The notes under the pieces are model-generated. The model did not search any database. It was not told where the DNA came from and saw only the letters and a list, made by a program, of their open reading frames with translations. Positions 50,200 through 60,145 of a stretch of 64,000 bases of DNA are shown here, in pieces. How positions within the stretch are numbered: the stretch's first letter is position 1; each line of letters starts with the position of its first letter. The stretch covers positions 20,435 to 84,434 of the forward strand of contig DXCK01000036.1 of the NCBI GenBank assembly GCA_019116045.1, in the 5' to 3' direction. Source of the stretch: Candidatus Bacteroides merdipullorum. Lineage in GTDB: Bacteria; Bacteroidota; Bacteroidia; Bacteroidales; Bacteroidaceae. The translations under genes were made by a program, and so were the position numbers.

Positions 50200-52533
50200 T
50201 TATCGGTTGGCAGCCTCCCAACGCTTGGTGGTGGTGCAGGCGATGTTCAGTGTCTGGTCGCCGGCCTGGATGCGGAAGTCCCCTTGCTCGAGCACCCAAT
50301 GCCCGTCGTAACCCACAAAGGCCAGGTCGGAGGCTTTCACCTTCAGGGTGACAGTCTTGGTCTCGCCGGGTTGCAGCTCTACTTTTTCGAAGGCGCGCAG
50401 ACGGCGGTTGTCTGGCGTGAGCGAGGCTACCAAGTCGCTGCTGAACAGCAGCACGCTTTCCTTGCCGGCCACGCGGCCCGTGTTGGTGACGTCGACGGTG
50501 AAGGTCAGCACGTCGTCGGCTGTGAAGCGGGAGCGGTCCACGCGCAGGTTACTATATTTATAAGAGGTGTACGACAGTCCGTAACCAAAGGCCCACTGCA
50601 TGGCCACCTGGGCATCGTAGTTGTAGGCTCCCTCCATGGGCTTGCCGATGTGTTCGCAAGGCTTGTAGTCGTAGGTAATGAGCGAGTTGATTTCTTTGGG
50701 ATAGGTGTAGGGCATCTTGCCGCTGAAGTTGGCCTCGCCGCTCAAGAGGCGAGCCAGCGCATCGCCGCCGTAGTTGCCCGGCAGCATGGTGTGGACAACA
50801 GCTTTGGCCAGCGGTTCAATCTCGGCCAGGATGCGCGGACGTCCTTCGTTCAGCACCAGGATGATGGGTTTGCCCGTCTTGGCCAGCGCTTTCACGAGGT
50901 TTATCTGGTTGTCCGACAGGAAGAGGTCGGTCAGGTTGCCCGGCGTTTCGCAGTACGAGTTCTCGCCGATGCAGGCCACGATTACGTCCGCGCCTTGGGC
51001 GGCGTTCACAGCCCGGTCGATTTCGGGGGCATTTTCCTCCCACCACAGTCCGCCTTCCTTGTAGGTGACGCCCGGTTCGTAGGTGACGTTGGCGGCGCCG
51101 TACTTGGCGGTCAGTGCTTCGAGGATGGTGTTATACTGGCCGGCACACTGGTCTGCCTTGTCTCCTTGCCAGGAGTAGGACCAACCGCCGTTGAGCGTGC
51201 GCATCGAGTTAGCATTGGGCCCGGTGACCAAGAGCTTCTTGCCGGGTGCGAGGGGCAGCAGGTTGTTGTCGTTCTTCAGCAAGACGATGGACTCTTCGGC
51301 GGCTTGCAGGGCTGCGTCGGCAAACTCTTTCGACCCGAATTTGGGATAGTCTTTGAAGTCAGTCCAGGGTTGTTCGAACAGGCCGAGGCGATACTTCATC
51401 CGAAGAATACGGCGCACGGCGTCGTCGATGCGGCTCATGGGCACTTCGCCTTCTTCGACCAGCTCCTTCAGCAGCGGGCAGAAATCCCAGTTATAGGGGT
51501 CCATGCTCATGTCGATGCCGGCGTTGATGGCCAGCTTGATGGCTTCCTTCTTCGAGGCGGCGATGTGGTCGCGGCTATAAAGGTTGACGATGTCCGCCCA
51601 GTCGGTGACAATCATGCCGTCCCAGTTCAGGCCTTCCTTCAGCCAGCCGGTCAGCAGCTCGTAGTTGGCGTGGAAGGGCAGCCCGTTGTTCATGGCCGAG
51701 TTGACCATCAGAGACAAGGCTCCGGCGCGTGCCATCTCGACGTAGGGGGCGAAGTGCTTCTCGCGCATGTCTTGTTCGGTGATGGACGAGGGCGTGCGGT
51801 CTTTGCCAGAGACGGGGACGCCGTAGCCCATGAAGTGCTTCATGCAAGCGGCGACGTTGTACGGGCCGACGTGGTTGGGGTCGTCGCCCTGGAAACCGAG
51901 GACGGCTTCGCGGCCCATCTCGGCGTTCAGGTAGGCGTCTTCACCGTAGTTTTCCCACATGCGGGGCCAGCGCGGGTCGCGCCCCAGGTCGACCACCGGC
52001 GCGTAGGTCCAGGGGATGCTGCCGGCGCGGGTCTCGTAGGCCGAGATGGCGGCACCGGTGCGGGTCAGCTCGCGGTTGAACGTGGCGCCCATGTTGACTC
52101 CCTGCGGGAAGAGCGTTCCGCCCAGCGTGTAGGTAGTGCCGTGTATCTGGTCAACGCCGTAGATGTTTGGTATGCCCAGCTCTTCCATCGACACCTCTTG
52201 GATGCGCTTGATGATTTCGTGCCACTTCTGCGGGGATACGGCCAGGCCGTCGGGCACGTTCAGGATGGAGCCGACCTTGTAGATGCGGATGACGGTGTCC
52301 AGTTTGGCTTCGTCCATCTGCCAGCCCAAGGCGGGGTCGGCCTTCCAGTCTTTCAGCACGTCGATGGTCAGTTCGCACATTTGTCCGATTTTCTCGTCGA
52401 GCGTCATTTTCTTCAACAACGTTTCGACTTTCTGTTCGATTTTCTCATCGCGCGGAATGGCGGGAGTCACGCTCTGCGCGGCAGCGGTCAGGACAGTGCC
52501 TGCCGCCAGGCAAGTCAATAAAAGCTTTTTCAT
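50200..52533 (-). CDS. GH3 family glycosidase (beta-glucosidase type)
   Basis: [39 protein letters not shown] nucleophile motif, fibronectin III-like C-terminus. Confidence 0.93.
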   Translation of the reverse strand: MKKLLLTCLAAGTVLTAAAQSVTPAIPRDEKIEQKVETLLKKMTLDEKIGQMCELTIDVLKDWKADPALGWQMDEAKLDTVIRIYKVGSILNVPDGLAVSPQKWHEIIKRIQEVSMEELGIPNIYGVDQIHGTTYTLGGTLFPQGVNMGATFNRELTRTGAAISAYETRAGSIPWTYAPVVDLGRDPRWPRMWENYGEDAYLNAEMGREAVLGFQGDDPNHVGPYNVAACMKHFMGYGVPVSGKDRTPSSITEQDMREKHFAPYVEMARAGALSLMVNSAMNNGLPFHANYELLTGWLKEGLNWDGMIVTDWADIVNLYSRDHIAASKKEAIKLAINAGIDMSMDPYNWDFCPLLKELVEEGEVPMSRIDDAVRRILRMKYRLGLFEQPWTDFKDYPKFGSKEFADAALQAAEESIVLLKNDNNLLPLAPGKKLLVTGPNANSMRTLNGGWSYSWQGDKADQCAGQYNTILEALTAKYGAANVTYEPGVTYKEGGLWWEENAPEIDRAVNAAQGADVIVACIGENSYCETPGNLTDLFLSDNQINLVKALAKTGKPIILVLNEGRPRILAEIEPLAKAVVHTMLPGNYGGDALARLLSGEANFSGKMPYTYPKEINSLITYDYKPCEHIGKPMEGAYNYDAQVAMQWAFGYGLSYTSYKYSNLRVDRSRFTADDVLTFTVDVTNTGRVAGKESVLLFSSDLVASLTPDNRRLRAFEKVELQPGETKTVTLKVKASDLAFVGYDGHWVLEQGDFRIQAGDQTLNIACTTTKRWEAANR

Positions 52534-52622
52534 CTCGTTTCGTATAAAAGTGTAAGTAGTGTGTCTTTCTCAGCGGCAAGCCCCGGAGTGCACAGGGCCT
52601 GAAGCCCCGGCAGTAGGGAGAC

Positions 52623-54950
52623 TTACCTGCGCAGCAATTTCAATGCCTGCCGGGGCTTCAGGATGTTGGCCGCCTTTTCGGAAGAGGCAGGCACATCGGC
52701 CTGGAGCGTGGCCTTGACGTCGCATGACGAGGTGGCAACCAGCAGGGAATACATCCCCCCGTCTACGACCCACGACGACGATGCCTCGTCGAACGAAGCC
52801 AGGTCGGCCGTGCGGACGGTCAGGGCTATGTTTTGAGTCTCGCCCGGCTGCAACAGGCCGGTTTTGGCGAAGGCTTTCAGTTCTTTGTCGGGCTTGTTGC
52901 GGACAGCGGCATCGGGGGCAGAAACGTAGAGTTGCACCACTTCCTTGCCGGGCACGGTGCCGGTGTTGGTCACGTCGACCCGCACGGTATAAGCGCCCGC
53001 CGAAGCTTCGACGACGGGATTGGCAAACTCGAAGGTGGTGTAGCTCAACCCATAACCGAAGGGATAGGAAACGGGGACGCCAAAGCTGTCGAAATAGCGG
53101 TAGCCCACGTAGATGTCTTCTTCGTAGTCGGTGTAATCGACGTTGCGGACGGCGGCTTTCTTCTCTTGTTTGTTCACCAGGTCTACTTGGGCGGTCTGGT
53201 TGACGGGGAAGTTGGCCGACGAAGGCACGTCTTCGAAGCGCACGGGGAAGGTCATGGGCAGGCGGCCGCTGGGCGACACTTTGCCGCTCAGCACGTCGGC
53301 CACGCTGTTGCCCCCTTCTTGCCCGGGCTGCCAGACGCAGAGTACGGCGTCGGGCAACTGCTTCCACGAGGCGGTCTCGATGACGCCGCCGATGTTGAGC
53401 ACCACCACTACCCGCTTGCCTGCGGCGTGGAAGGCGGAGGTGACGTCTTCCAGCAGTTGTTTTTCGTCTTTACTCAGGTAGAAGTCGGACAGCCAGCGGT
53501 CGAGGAACTCGCCCGAAGTCCGCCCCAGGGTCACCAGCGCCAGGTCGTTCGCTGAAGCCAGGCTGCGGATGCGGTCGGCTGGCAGCGGCATTTCGACGGG
53601 ACGCTCTTCGGGCATGAGGGGGGCGTGTTCCAGCTTGGAGATGCGTTCTTTCTCGACAGCCAGGTGTGCCTCGTAAGCTCGCTTCAGACTCTCGTCGGGG
53701 GTATAGCCGGCTTCCTTCAGGCCGTCCAGCAGCGAGACGGTGTAGGCGCGGTTCACGTTGCCCGAACCTGTGCCGCCAGGCACGAAGTCGTAAGACGTGC
53801 AGCCAAAGAGGGCGATGCGGCTGACGGTGGAGTCGAGCGGCAGCGCATGGTCGCGGTTCTCCAGCAGCACCATGCCCTCGGCGGCCGACTGGCGGGTGAC
53901 GGCGGCATGTGCCTCCAGGTCGGGCTTGTTGCTGAATTTATAGCCCTTGAAACGGGGCGAACGGAGAATCATCTGCAGGATGCGGCGCACATTCGTGTCC
54001 AGCACCTGCTCGTCCAGCTTTCCTTCCTTCACGGCTGCCAACAGGGTCTCGTATTGCTTGTCCAGGCCGGGCTGAATCATGTCGTTTCCGGCTTTCATCT
54101 GTGCCACCGCATCCTTGCCACCGAACCAGTCCGTAACGACCATGCCTTCGAAGCCCCATTCGTCGCGCAACAGTGTCGTGAGCAGCTCGGGGTTCTCGGA
54201 CGTGTACAACCCGTTCAGGTAATTATAGGAAGACATCACTGTCCAGGGGCGCCCCTCTTTGACGGCAATCTCGAATCCTCGCAGGTAAATCTCACGCAGG
54301 GCACGCTGCGAGACGTGCGCGTCCACTGTGCCACGGTTGGTCTCCTGATTGTTCACGGCGAAGTGCTTGATGCTGGTGCCCACGCCGTTCTCCTGCACGC
54401 CGCGCACGTAGGCGGCTGCCATCCGGCCGCTCAGCACGGGGTCTTCGGAGAAATACTCGAAGTTGCGCCCACACAGCGGGTTGCGCTGTATGTTCATGCC
54501 CGGCGCCAGCAGGACGTCTGCCCCGTATTCCAGCGCCTCGTTGCCGATGGCCTGCCCCACGTTCTCCACCAAGTCCTGGTTCCAGGTCGATGCCAGCAGG
54601 GTGGCGATGGGGAAGTGCGTGCAGTAATAGGTGGCGGTGTCGTCGGGGCGTGTCGAGTCAATGCGCAGGCCGGCAGGGCCGTCGGCAAAGACCACGGCGG
54701 GGATACCCAAGCGTTTGACGGGATAGGAAGTGCCGGCGGCACCGGGCAGCGACTTGTCCGTGCGGCCGATGACGGGTTGCTCGCCCGAGGCTTCGGCCAT
54801 GCCGGTGCCGATGACCAGATGTACTTTTTCTTCCAGACTCATGGCATCCACCACGTCTTCCACCGGAGCCTGGCCCAGTTGCGGTGTGCCGGGGCCGCAG
54901 GCGCATAAGGCTGTAGCCGCGAAGGCTGCCCAACAGATTTGTTTTTTCAT
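52623..54950 (-). CDS. GH3 family glycosidase, lipoprotein
   Basis: MSLEEKVHLVIGTGMA, GFEGMVVTDWFGG, SYNYLNGLYTSENPELLTTLLRDEWGF, FnIII-like C-terminus. Confidence 0.93.
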   Translation of the reverse strand: MKKQICWAAFAATALCACGPGTPQLGQAPVEDVVDAMSLEEKVHLVIGTGMAEASGEQPVIGRTDKSLPGAAGTSYPVKRLGIPAVVFADGPAGLRIDSTRPDDTATYYCTHFPIATLLASTWNQDLVENVGQAIGNEALEYGADVLLAPGMNIQRNPLCGRNFEYFSEDPVLSGRMAAAYVRGVQENGVGTSIKHFAVNNQETNRGTVDAHVSQRALREIYLRGFEIAVKEGRPWTVMSSYNYLNGLYTSENPELLTTLLRDEWGFEGMVVTDWFGGKDAVAQMKAGNDMIQPGLDKQYETLLAAVKEGKLDEQVLDTNVRRILQMILRSPRFKGYKFSNKPDLEAHAAVTRQSAAEGMVLLENRDHALPLDSTVSRIALFGCTSYDFVPGGTGSGNVNRAYTVSLLDGLKEAGYTPDESLKRAYEAHLAVEKERISKLEHAPLMPEERPVEMPLPADRIRSLASANDLALVTLGRTSGEFLDRWLSDFYLSKDEKQLLEDVTSAFHAAGKRVVVVLNIGGVIETASWKQLPDAVLCVWQPGQEGGNSVADVLSGKVSPSGRLPMTFPVRFEDVPSSANFPVNQTAQVDLVNKQEKKAAVRNVDYTDYEEDIYVGYRYFDSFGVPVSYPFGYGLSYTTFEFANPVVEASAGAYTVRVDVTNTGTVPGKEVVQLYVSAPDAAVRNKPDKELKAFAKTGLLQPGETQNIALTVRTADLASFDEASSSWVVDGGMYSLLVATSSCDVKATLQADVPASSEKAANILKPRQALKLLRR

Positions 54951-55222
54951 TTTTCAGGTATTTATTACGTTACAAAATAAAGATTGAAACAAGGTTTTCC
55001 GGTCTGCCTTATCAGGAATGACTTTCTTCTCATCTTTCACGAAATTTCTTCACACGTAAGAAAATTTCCCATTGCTTCGTTTCCGGCCGTCCTTCCGTTT
55101 TAACCGTCAGGACGCGAAGTCTTCCGCATAAGACATTCTCCTGCAAAGTAAAGGATTTTTTGTCAGAAACAAACATTATCGCGGATATTTTTTCAAACAA
55201 TCTTTTTTCTCCTGTCCCGCGC

Positions 55223-55350
55223 CTCTCCGGCAGAAGAGTCCGGAAACGCCTCCGGACAGACAGCCCCGCCCGTTGCCCGCAACAGCGGCGGCCAGCATCC
55301 GCACGAGGCGCGGCCCGTGTCCGCAACGGCGGAACGCCTCTCCCCAAGGC
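55223..55350. repeat. Degenerate ~22-nt repeat family, copy G
   Basis: ccggacagacagccccgcccg / ttgcccgcaacagcggcggccag / catccgcacgaggcgcggcccg / tgtccgcaacggcggaacgcctc. Confidence 0.6.
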
Positions 55351-55369
55351 GCCGGCCGGCGGCCGGAAA

Positions 55370-55478
55370 GGAAGGAAAAAAAGAAACCGTTCCCACCCTC
55401 ACGGGCAAGAACGGTACACAAGTCAATAATACATGAAAAAACGCTATTTAGAGAGAGTTCTTTGTTGGATTCTCAAAT
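55370..55478 (-). ncRNA. Candidate ~100-nt sRNA
   Basis: Minus-strand promoter TTTG(55516-55513)-20 nt-TACCTTTG(55492-55485); 5' hairpin GGATT-TGAG-AATCC; terminator hairpin ACCGTTC...GAACGGT with T tract. Confidence 0.6.
55376..55415 (-). terminator. Intrinsic terminator of candidate sRNA
   Basis: Minus strand ACCGTTCTTGCCCGTGAGGGTGGGAACGGTTTCTTTTTTTCC. Confidence 0.8.
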
Positions 55479-55484
55479 CCGAGA

Positions 55485-55516
55485 CAAAGGTATGTAATAG
55501 TTTTCTTTTCTCCAAA
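55485..55516 (-). promoter_or_regulatory. Full Bacteroidales-type promoter of candidate sRNA
   Basis: TTTG -33 and TACCTTTG -7 with 20 nt between them. Confidence 0.7.
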
Positions 55517-55706
55517 TAACTACCGACGTTTTTCTGAATTTTATCGACGAATAAGACAGAATAGGTCGCGAAAAGCACCAAACAGTGCATCGGAAGCCGG
55601 GCAAACGCCCGCCAGCCCGCAGCCGCCGCAGGATGCGCCGCACGCGAAACACCCGGCAAACACACATTAGCCCCGGCAAAAAGAAACGGCTTACGCAGAT
55701 TTTTCG

Positions 55707-55714
55707 TACCTTTG
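55707..55714 (+). promoter_or_regulatory. -7 box TACCTTTG of rbfA
   Basis: TACCTTTG 26 nt upstream of start. Confidence 0.55.
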
Positions 55715-55739
55715 CGGAACGAACGTAAAACAACGACTT

Positions 55740-56075
55740 ATGGAAACGACCAGACAGAACAAGATAGCGCGCCTGCTGCAAAAAGAGTTGAGCGACATCT
55801 TCCAGCGGCAGACACAGGGCACACACGGCGTATTGGTATCCGTCAGCGCCGTCCGCATCAGCCCCGACCTGAGCGTGGCACGCGGCTACCTCAGCGTCTT
55901 CCCCTCGGAACGAGCCGAGGAAATCGTGAAGAACATTAACGCCAACGTCAAGTCCGTGCGCTACGAGCTGGGCACGCGTGTCCGCCACCAGTTGCGCATC
56001 ATCCCCGAGCTGAAGTTCTTCATCGACGACTCACTGGACTACGTAGAGCACATCGACGAGCTGCTGAAGAAGTGA
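55740..56075 (+). CDS. rbfA: Ribosome-binding factor A
   Basis: RQNKIARLLQKELSDIFQRQ ... VSVSAVRISPDLSVARGYLSVFP ... LKFFIDDSLDYVEHIDELLKK. Confidence 0.93.
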   Translation: METTRQNKIARLLQKELSDIFQRQTQGTHGVLVSVSAVRISPDLSVARGYLSVFPSERAEEIVKNINANVKSVRYELGTRVRHQLRIIPELKFFIDDSLDYVEHIDELLKK

Positions 56076-57295
56076 AACTCTCGCTCTACATCGCCCGCCG
56101 GTATCTCTTCGCACCGAAAAAACACCGCGCCGTCAACGTCATATCCGCCCTATCTGCCTGTGGAGTGACGTTGGCCACGGTGGCTTTGGTGTGCACCTTG
56201 TCCGTATTCAACGGCTTTCGCGAGATGGTCAGCGGATTCTTCACCGCCTTCGACCCCGAGCTGAAAATCACCACGCGGCAGGGCAAGACGTTCGACCCGG
56301 CCGACTCGTGCCTGGCAGCCGTGCGCCGCCTGCCGGAAATAGCCGTGTGGAGCGAGACACTGGAAGAAAGCGCCCTGGTGCGCTACAAAGGACGGCAGAC
56401 CGTGGCCACCATCAAAGGCGTGGACCAGCAGTTCAGCCGGCTGGCCGCCATCGACAGCCTGCTGTTCGGCACAGGCACCTTCGTGTTGCAAGACTCCGTA
56501 GCCTTCTACGCCGTGCCGGGCGTCGACCTCCTCTCGCAACTGGGCTGCGGACTGGCTTTCGTCGACCCGCTGCAAGTCTATGCGCCCCGCCCCGGCATAC
56601 GCATCAACGTCGCCAACCCCTCGGCAGGACTGAACAAAGGATACTTGCACGCCAGCGGCCTCACCTTTATCGTCAACCAAGACAAGTATGACTCACACTA
56701 CCTGCTGGCCTCACTGGACTTCGCCCGCCACCTGTTCGGACAGCCGCGCGACGTCTCGGCCATCGAACTGCGCCTGGCGCCGGGCACCGACACCGACCGG
56801 GTCAAGCAACGCATCGCCCGAATGGCCGGGCCGCGCTTCGTCGTGCAAGACCGCTACGAGCAGCAGGCCGACGTGTTCCGCATCATGGAGAGCGAAAAGC
56901 TCATCTCCTACCTCTTCCTGACCTTCATCCTCATACTGGCCTGCTTCAACCTGATAGGGTCACTGTCCATGCTCATGCTGGAGAAGCGCGACGACGTGCA
57001 GACGCTGCGCAACCTGGGAGCCGACAGGCGGCTGGTGCACCGCATCTTCCTGTGCGAAGGGGGACTCATCCTGCTGTGCGGCGGCGTGGCAGGCATCGGC
57101 ATCGGGCTGCTGCTGTGCCACCTGCAGCAGACATACGGCCTCATCACCTTGGGACAGACGGGGCAATTCGTCACCGACGCCTTCCCCGTCAGCGTGCAGG
57201 GGGGCGACGTGGTCGCGGTGTTCTTTACAGTGTTGTGCGTAGGAGGACTGGCCGTGTGGTATGCCGTGCGCTACCTGGGCAGGCGGTTGCTGTGA
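56072..57295 (+). CDS. FtsX/LolE-like ABC transporter permease
   Basis: IARRYLFAPKKHRAVNVISALSACGVTLATVALVCTLSVFNGF; four TM segments; overlaps rbfA stop by 4 nt. Confidence 0.9.
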   Translation: MKLSLYIARRYLFAPKKHRAVNVISALSACGVTLATVALVCTLSVFNGFREMVSGFFTAFDPELKITTRQGKTFDPADSCLAAVRRLPEIAVWSETLEESALVRYKGRQTVATIKGVDQQFSRLAAIDSLLFGTGTFVLQDSVAFYAVPGVDLLSQLGCGLAFVDPLQVYAPRPGIRINVANPSAGLNKGYLHASGLTFIVNQDKYDSHYLLASLDFARHLFGQPRDVSAIELRLAPGTDTDRVKQRIARMAGPRFVVQDRYEQQADVFRIMESEKLISYLFLTFILILACFNLIGSLSMLMLEKRDDVQTLRNLGADRRLVHRIFLCEGGLILLCGGVAGIGIGLLLCHLQQTYGLITLGQTGQFVTDAFPVSVQGGDVVAVFFTVLCVGGLAVWYAVRYLGRRLL

Positions 57296-57927
57296 GCCTC
57301 TTTCTTCCGAATCAGCGTCAGTCCGTCGCGCAGGGGCAGTATGACCTTTTCCACACGCTCGTCCTGCGCCACCCGGTCGTTGAACCGCTGGATGCCGAGC
57401 GTCTGTAGGTCTGAAGGGCGGGGATGTTCCTCCAGCACATGGCCGTCCCACAGCGTGTTGTCGGCAATGATGTAGCCGCCGGGAGCCAGGTGCTGCATCA
57501 CCATCTCGTAATATTCCACATACTTGCGTTTGTCCGCGTCGATATAAGCCAGGTCGAAGGTCAACCCCAGGCGGGGCACTTCCGTCAGGGCATCGCCGAT
57601 GCGGAAGTCAATGCGCGAGCCCCAGGGCGAGTTCTCCAGCCAGGGGCGCGTGAAGTCTTCTTGCTCGTCGTTCACTTCGAAGGTGTAGAGCTTGCCGTCC
57701 GCCGGAAGGCCTTCGGCCAGGCACAGGGCGGAATAGCCGCTGTAAGTGCCAAGCTCGAGCACCAGGCGGGGACGAATCATCTGCACGAGCATCTTCAGCA
57801 GCCGGCCTTGCAGGTGGCCGGAGGCCATGCGCGGATAGAGCAGGCGCAGGTGGGTGTCGCGGTAGAGGGCGTGCAGGTAGTCGCTCTCCGCGTCTATGTG
57901 CGAAAGGATGTATTCGTCGAGGGACAC
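57271..57927 (-). CDS. SAM-dependent O-methyltransferase (class I, family 3)
   Basis: VLELGTYSGYSALCLAEGLPADGKLYTFEVNDEQ, FDLAYIDADKRKYVEYYEMVMQHLAPGGYIIADNTLWDG; GTG start. Confidence 0.9.
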   Translation of the reverse strand: MSLDEYILSHIDAESDYLHALYRDTHLRLLYPRMASGHLQGRLLKMLVQMIRPRLVLELGTYSGYSALCLAEGLPADGKLYTFEVNDEQEDFTRPWLENSPWGSRIDFRIGDALTEVPRLGLTFDLAYIDADKRKYVEYYEMVMQHLAPGGYIIADNTLWDGHVLEEHPRPSDLQTLGIQRFNDRVAQDERVEKVILPLRDGLTLIRKKEAHSNRLPR

Positions 57928-57935
57928 GGGAAGAA

Positions 57936-58078
57936 GAAATTAAGAATTAAAAATTGAGAATTGAGAATCAGGAAATTGAGAATTGAGAATTAGGAATTAA
58001 AAGCAAGGTACTGAGAAAGTGTTGGTTTTCTCTTCGCTCTATTTTTTAATTCTTAATTCTCAATTCTCAATTTCTCAG
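57936..58078. repeat. Inverted array of 7-nt units (AATTGAG)
   Basis: Left arm 57936-58001 and right arm 58044-58078; 31-nt complementary core with one mismatch. Confidence 0.92.
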
Positions 58079-59532
58079 AGGTATCGGTTGCTGTTGGGCA
58101 GCACGAAGTCGTCGGCGTACTTCAGCACGTCTTCCACCACGTTGATTTCGAGGAAAGACGTCTGCGTGCCGGCCTTTCCGCTGCTCAGATAGCCCACCAT
58201 GTCCGTAGGCTGGAGCTTGCCGTCGTTCACCAGGCGGCGCAGGGCGGCGAAGTAATACTGCTGTCCGTTGGCCAGCTCGGGCATGTAGATGGCCTCGACG
58301 CCGTAGGACAGGGCGAGGTGGCGCATGGTCTTCTCCTTGTAACAGATGGCCAGGACGGGGTAACGGCCGCGGAAGGCGGCGAGGTTGCGTGCCGTCCGCC
58401 CGCTGTAACTGTCGGTGATGATTGCCCGGATTTTCAGCTTCGTGGTGGCTTTGACGGCTTGCTTGGCCAGGAAAGCGGTGACGTCGTTGCTGTTTTCGTC
58501 CAGGGGTATTCTGATGTCGTTGTCCGGCAACTTGTCTTGCTCGGCCTGGGCGGCTACCTTGGTCATGGTCTTGACGGCCTCGAGGGGGTATTTGCCGTAG
58601 GCTGTCTCGCCGCTCAGCATCAGGGCGTCGGTGCGGTAGTAGATGGCGTTGGCGATGTCGGTCACTTCGGCACGGGTGGGGCGCGGGTTGCTAATCATCG
58701 TGTGCAGCATCTGTGTGGCGACGATGACGGGTTTCTTCGCGAGGATGCACTTGCGGATGAGGATGCGCTGTATGCCGGGGATGCGCTCCTGCGGCACTTC
58801 GATGCCCAGGTCGCCGCGGGCAATCATGACGCCGTCTGCCACCTGGAGTATCTCGTCGATGTTATCGACTCCCTCCTGGTTCTCAATCTTGGCGATGATG
58901 CGTATGTCGCTGCCGCGGGCGTCGAGCAGTTCGCGGATGTCGAGCACGTCTTGCTTGTTGCGCACGAAGGAGTGGGCAATGAAGTCGATGTCGCGGTCGA
59001 TGGCGTAGTCGATGTTGCGGCGGTCGCGTTCGGTGAGCGAGGGGAGGTTGATGCGCACGCCAGGGACGTTGACGCTCTTGCGGCTCCCAAGGGTGGCCTC
59101 GTTCTGGACTTCGCAGAGGAGTGCGTCTTCGTCCTTGCCGACCACGAGCAGCTCGAGGTCGCCGTCGTCGATGAGGATGTGCACGCCCGGGCAGACGTCG
59201 TGCACGAAGCCGGGGTAGCTGACGGCGATGCACTGGCGGGTGGTCTTCCGAGCGGGGTCGCCCACCACGCGGACGCTGTCGCCCGTGTGGAAGTCGATGG
59301 GCTCGTCGAGCACGGTGGTGCGCACTTCGGGGCCTTTGGTGTCCATCAGGATGGCGATGCGGTTGGAGACGGTGCGCACGTTGGCAATGATTTTATCCAG
59401 GCCTTCGGCGTCCAGGTGAGCGGTGTTCAGCCGGACGACGTTCATGCCTGCTTCGAATAGTTGTCGTATGAAGTCCACTTCGCAACGCTTGTCGGAAATG
59501 GTGGCTACGATCTTTGTCTGTTTCAGTAACAT
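58075..59532 (-). CDS. pyk: Pyruvate kinase
   Basis: TKIVATISDKRCEVDFIRQLFEAGMNVVRLNTAH, IARGDLGIEVPQERIPGIQRILI, VATQMLHTMISNPRPTRAEVTDIANAIYYRTDALMLSGETAYGKYP. Confidence 0.95.
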   Translation of the reverse strand: MLLKQTKIVATISDKRCEVDFIRQLFEAGMNVVRLNTAHLDAEGLDKIIANVRTVSNRIAILMDTKGPEVRTTVLDEPIDFHTGDSVRVVGDPARKTTRQCIAVSYPGFVHDVCPGVHILIDDGDLELLVVGKDEDALLCEVQNEATLGSRKSVNVPGVRINLPSLTERDRRNIDYAIDRDIDFIAHSFVRNKQDVLDIRELLDARGSDIRIIAKIENQEGVDNIDEILQVADGVMIARGDLGIEVPQERIPGIQRILIRKCILAKKPVIVATQMLHTMISNPRPTRAEVTDIANAIYYRTDALMLSGETAYGKYPLEAVKTMTKVAAQAEQDKLPDNDIRIPLDENSNDVTAFLAKQAVKATTKLKIRAIITDSYSGRTARNLAAFRGRYPVLAICYKEKTMRHLALSYGVEAIYMPELANGQQYYFAALRRLVNDGKLQPTDMVGYLSSGKAGTQTSFLEINVVEDVLKYADDFVLPNSNRYL

Positions 59533-59618
59533 AATGTTTCTACCTTCTTTAATACCTATTTATATATATGTATGGGGCCGTTGCTCCGTCGAGTCCGGCC
59601 GTGCGGGAGTCCGCGTTG

Positions 59619-60041
59619 TCAGCGTGCCAGCAGTCCTTCCAGCGCCAGGCGGTAAGAGTCGAGGCCGAAGCCGCAGACGACTCCGCGGCAGGCGGCGGCA
59701 ATGAGGGAGACGTGGCGGAAAGGCTCGCGGGCGTGCACGTTGCTGATGTGTACCTCGACCACGGGTGCGGTGACGGCGCGTATGGCGTCTTGCAGGGCGA
59801 TGGACGTGTGGGTATAGGCGCCTGCGTTGAGGATAATGCCGTCGTAGTCGAAGCCCGTTTCGTGGATTTTGTTGATGAGTTCGCCCTCGATGTTCGACTG
59901 GAAGTAGTCTATCTGCACGTCCGGATAGCGGCGGCGCAAGTCGGCGAGGAAGCCTTCGAAGGGTTCGGAGCCATAGACGCCCGGCTCCCTGCGGCCCAGC
60001 AGGTTGAGGTTAGGGCCGTTGATGATTTGTACTTTCTTCAT
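59619..60041 (-). CDS. aroQ: Type II 3-dehydroquinate dehydratase
   Basis: VQIINGPNLNLLGRREPGVYG, FQSNIEGELINKIHE, ILNAGAYTHTSIALQDAI, EVHISNVHAREPFRHVSLI. Confidence 0.95.
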   Translation of the reverse strand: MKKVQIINGPNLNLLGRREPGVYGSEPFEGFLADLRRRYPDVQIDYFQSNIEGELINKIHETGFDYDGIILNAGAYTHTSIALQDAIRAVTAPVVEVHISNVHAREPFRHVSLIAAACRGVVCGFGLDSYRLALEGLLAR

Positions 60042-60058
60042 ATTATCCTGTTTTTGCC

Positions 60059-60066
60059 TATCTTTG
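60059..60066 (+). promoter_or_regulatory. -7 box TATCTTTG of xerD
   Basis: TATCTTTG 79 nt upstream of xerD start, inside predicted aroQ leader. Confidence 0.5.
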
Positions 60067-60137
60067 CATCGGACAAAGAGCAAGCGGCGACGGGCGGCCA
60101 GAGGCGCATCGTGCTCGTTTGCATCGTCTTTGCCGTG

Positions 60138-60145
60138 CAAAGGTA
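60138..60145 (-). promoter_or_regulatory. -7 box TACCTTTG of aroQ
   Basis: CAAAGGTA on + strand overlapping first base of xerD start codon. Confidence 0.5.

Noticed and set aside
55176-55429. Short ORFs over the sRNA candidate region
   Set aside because: They run through the terminator stem and the repeat array and have biased low-complexity composition.
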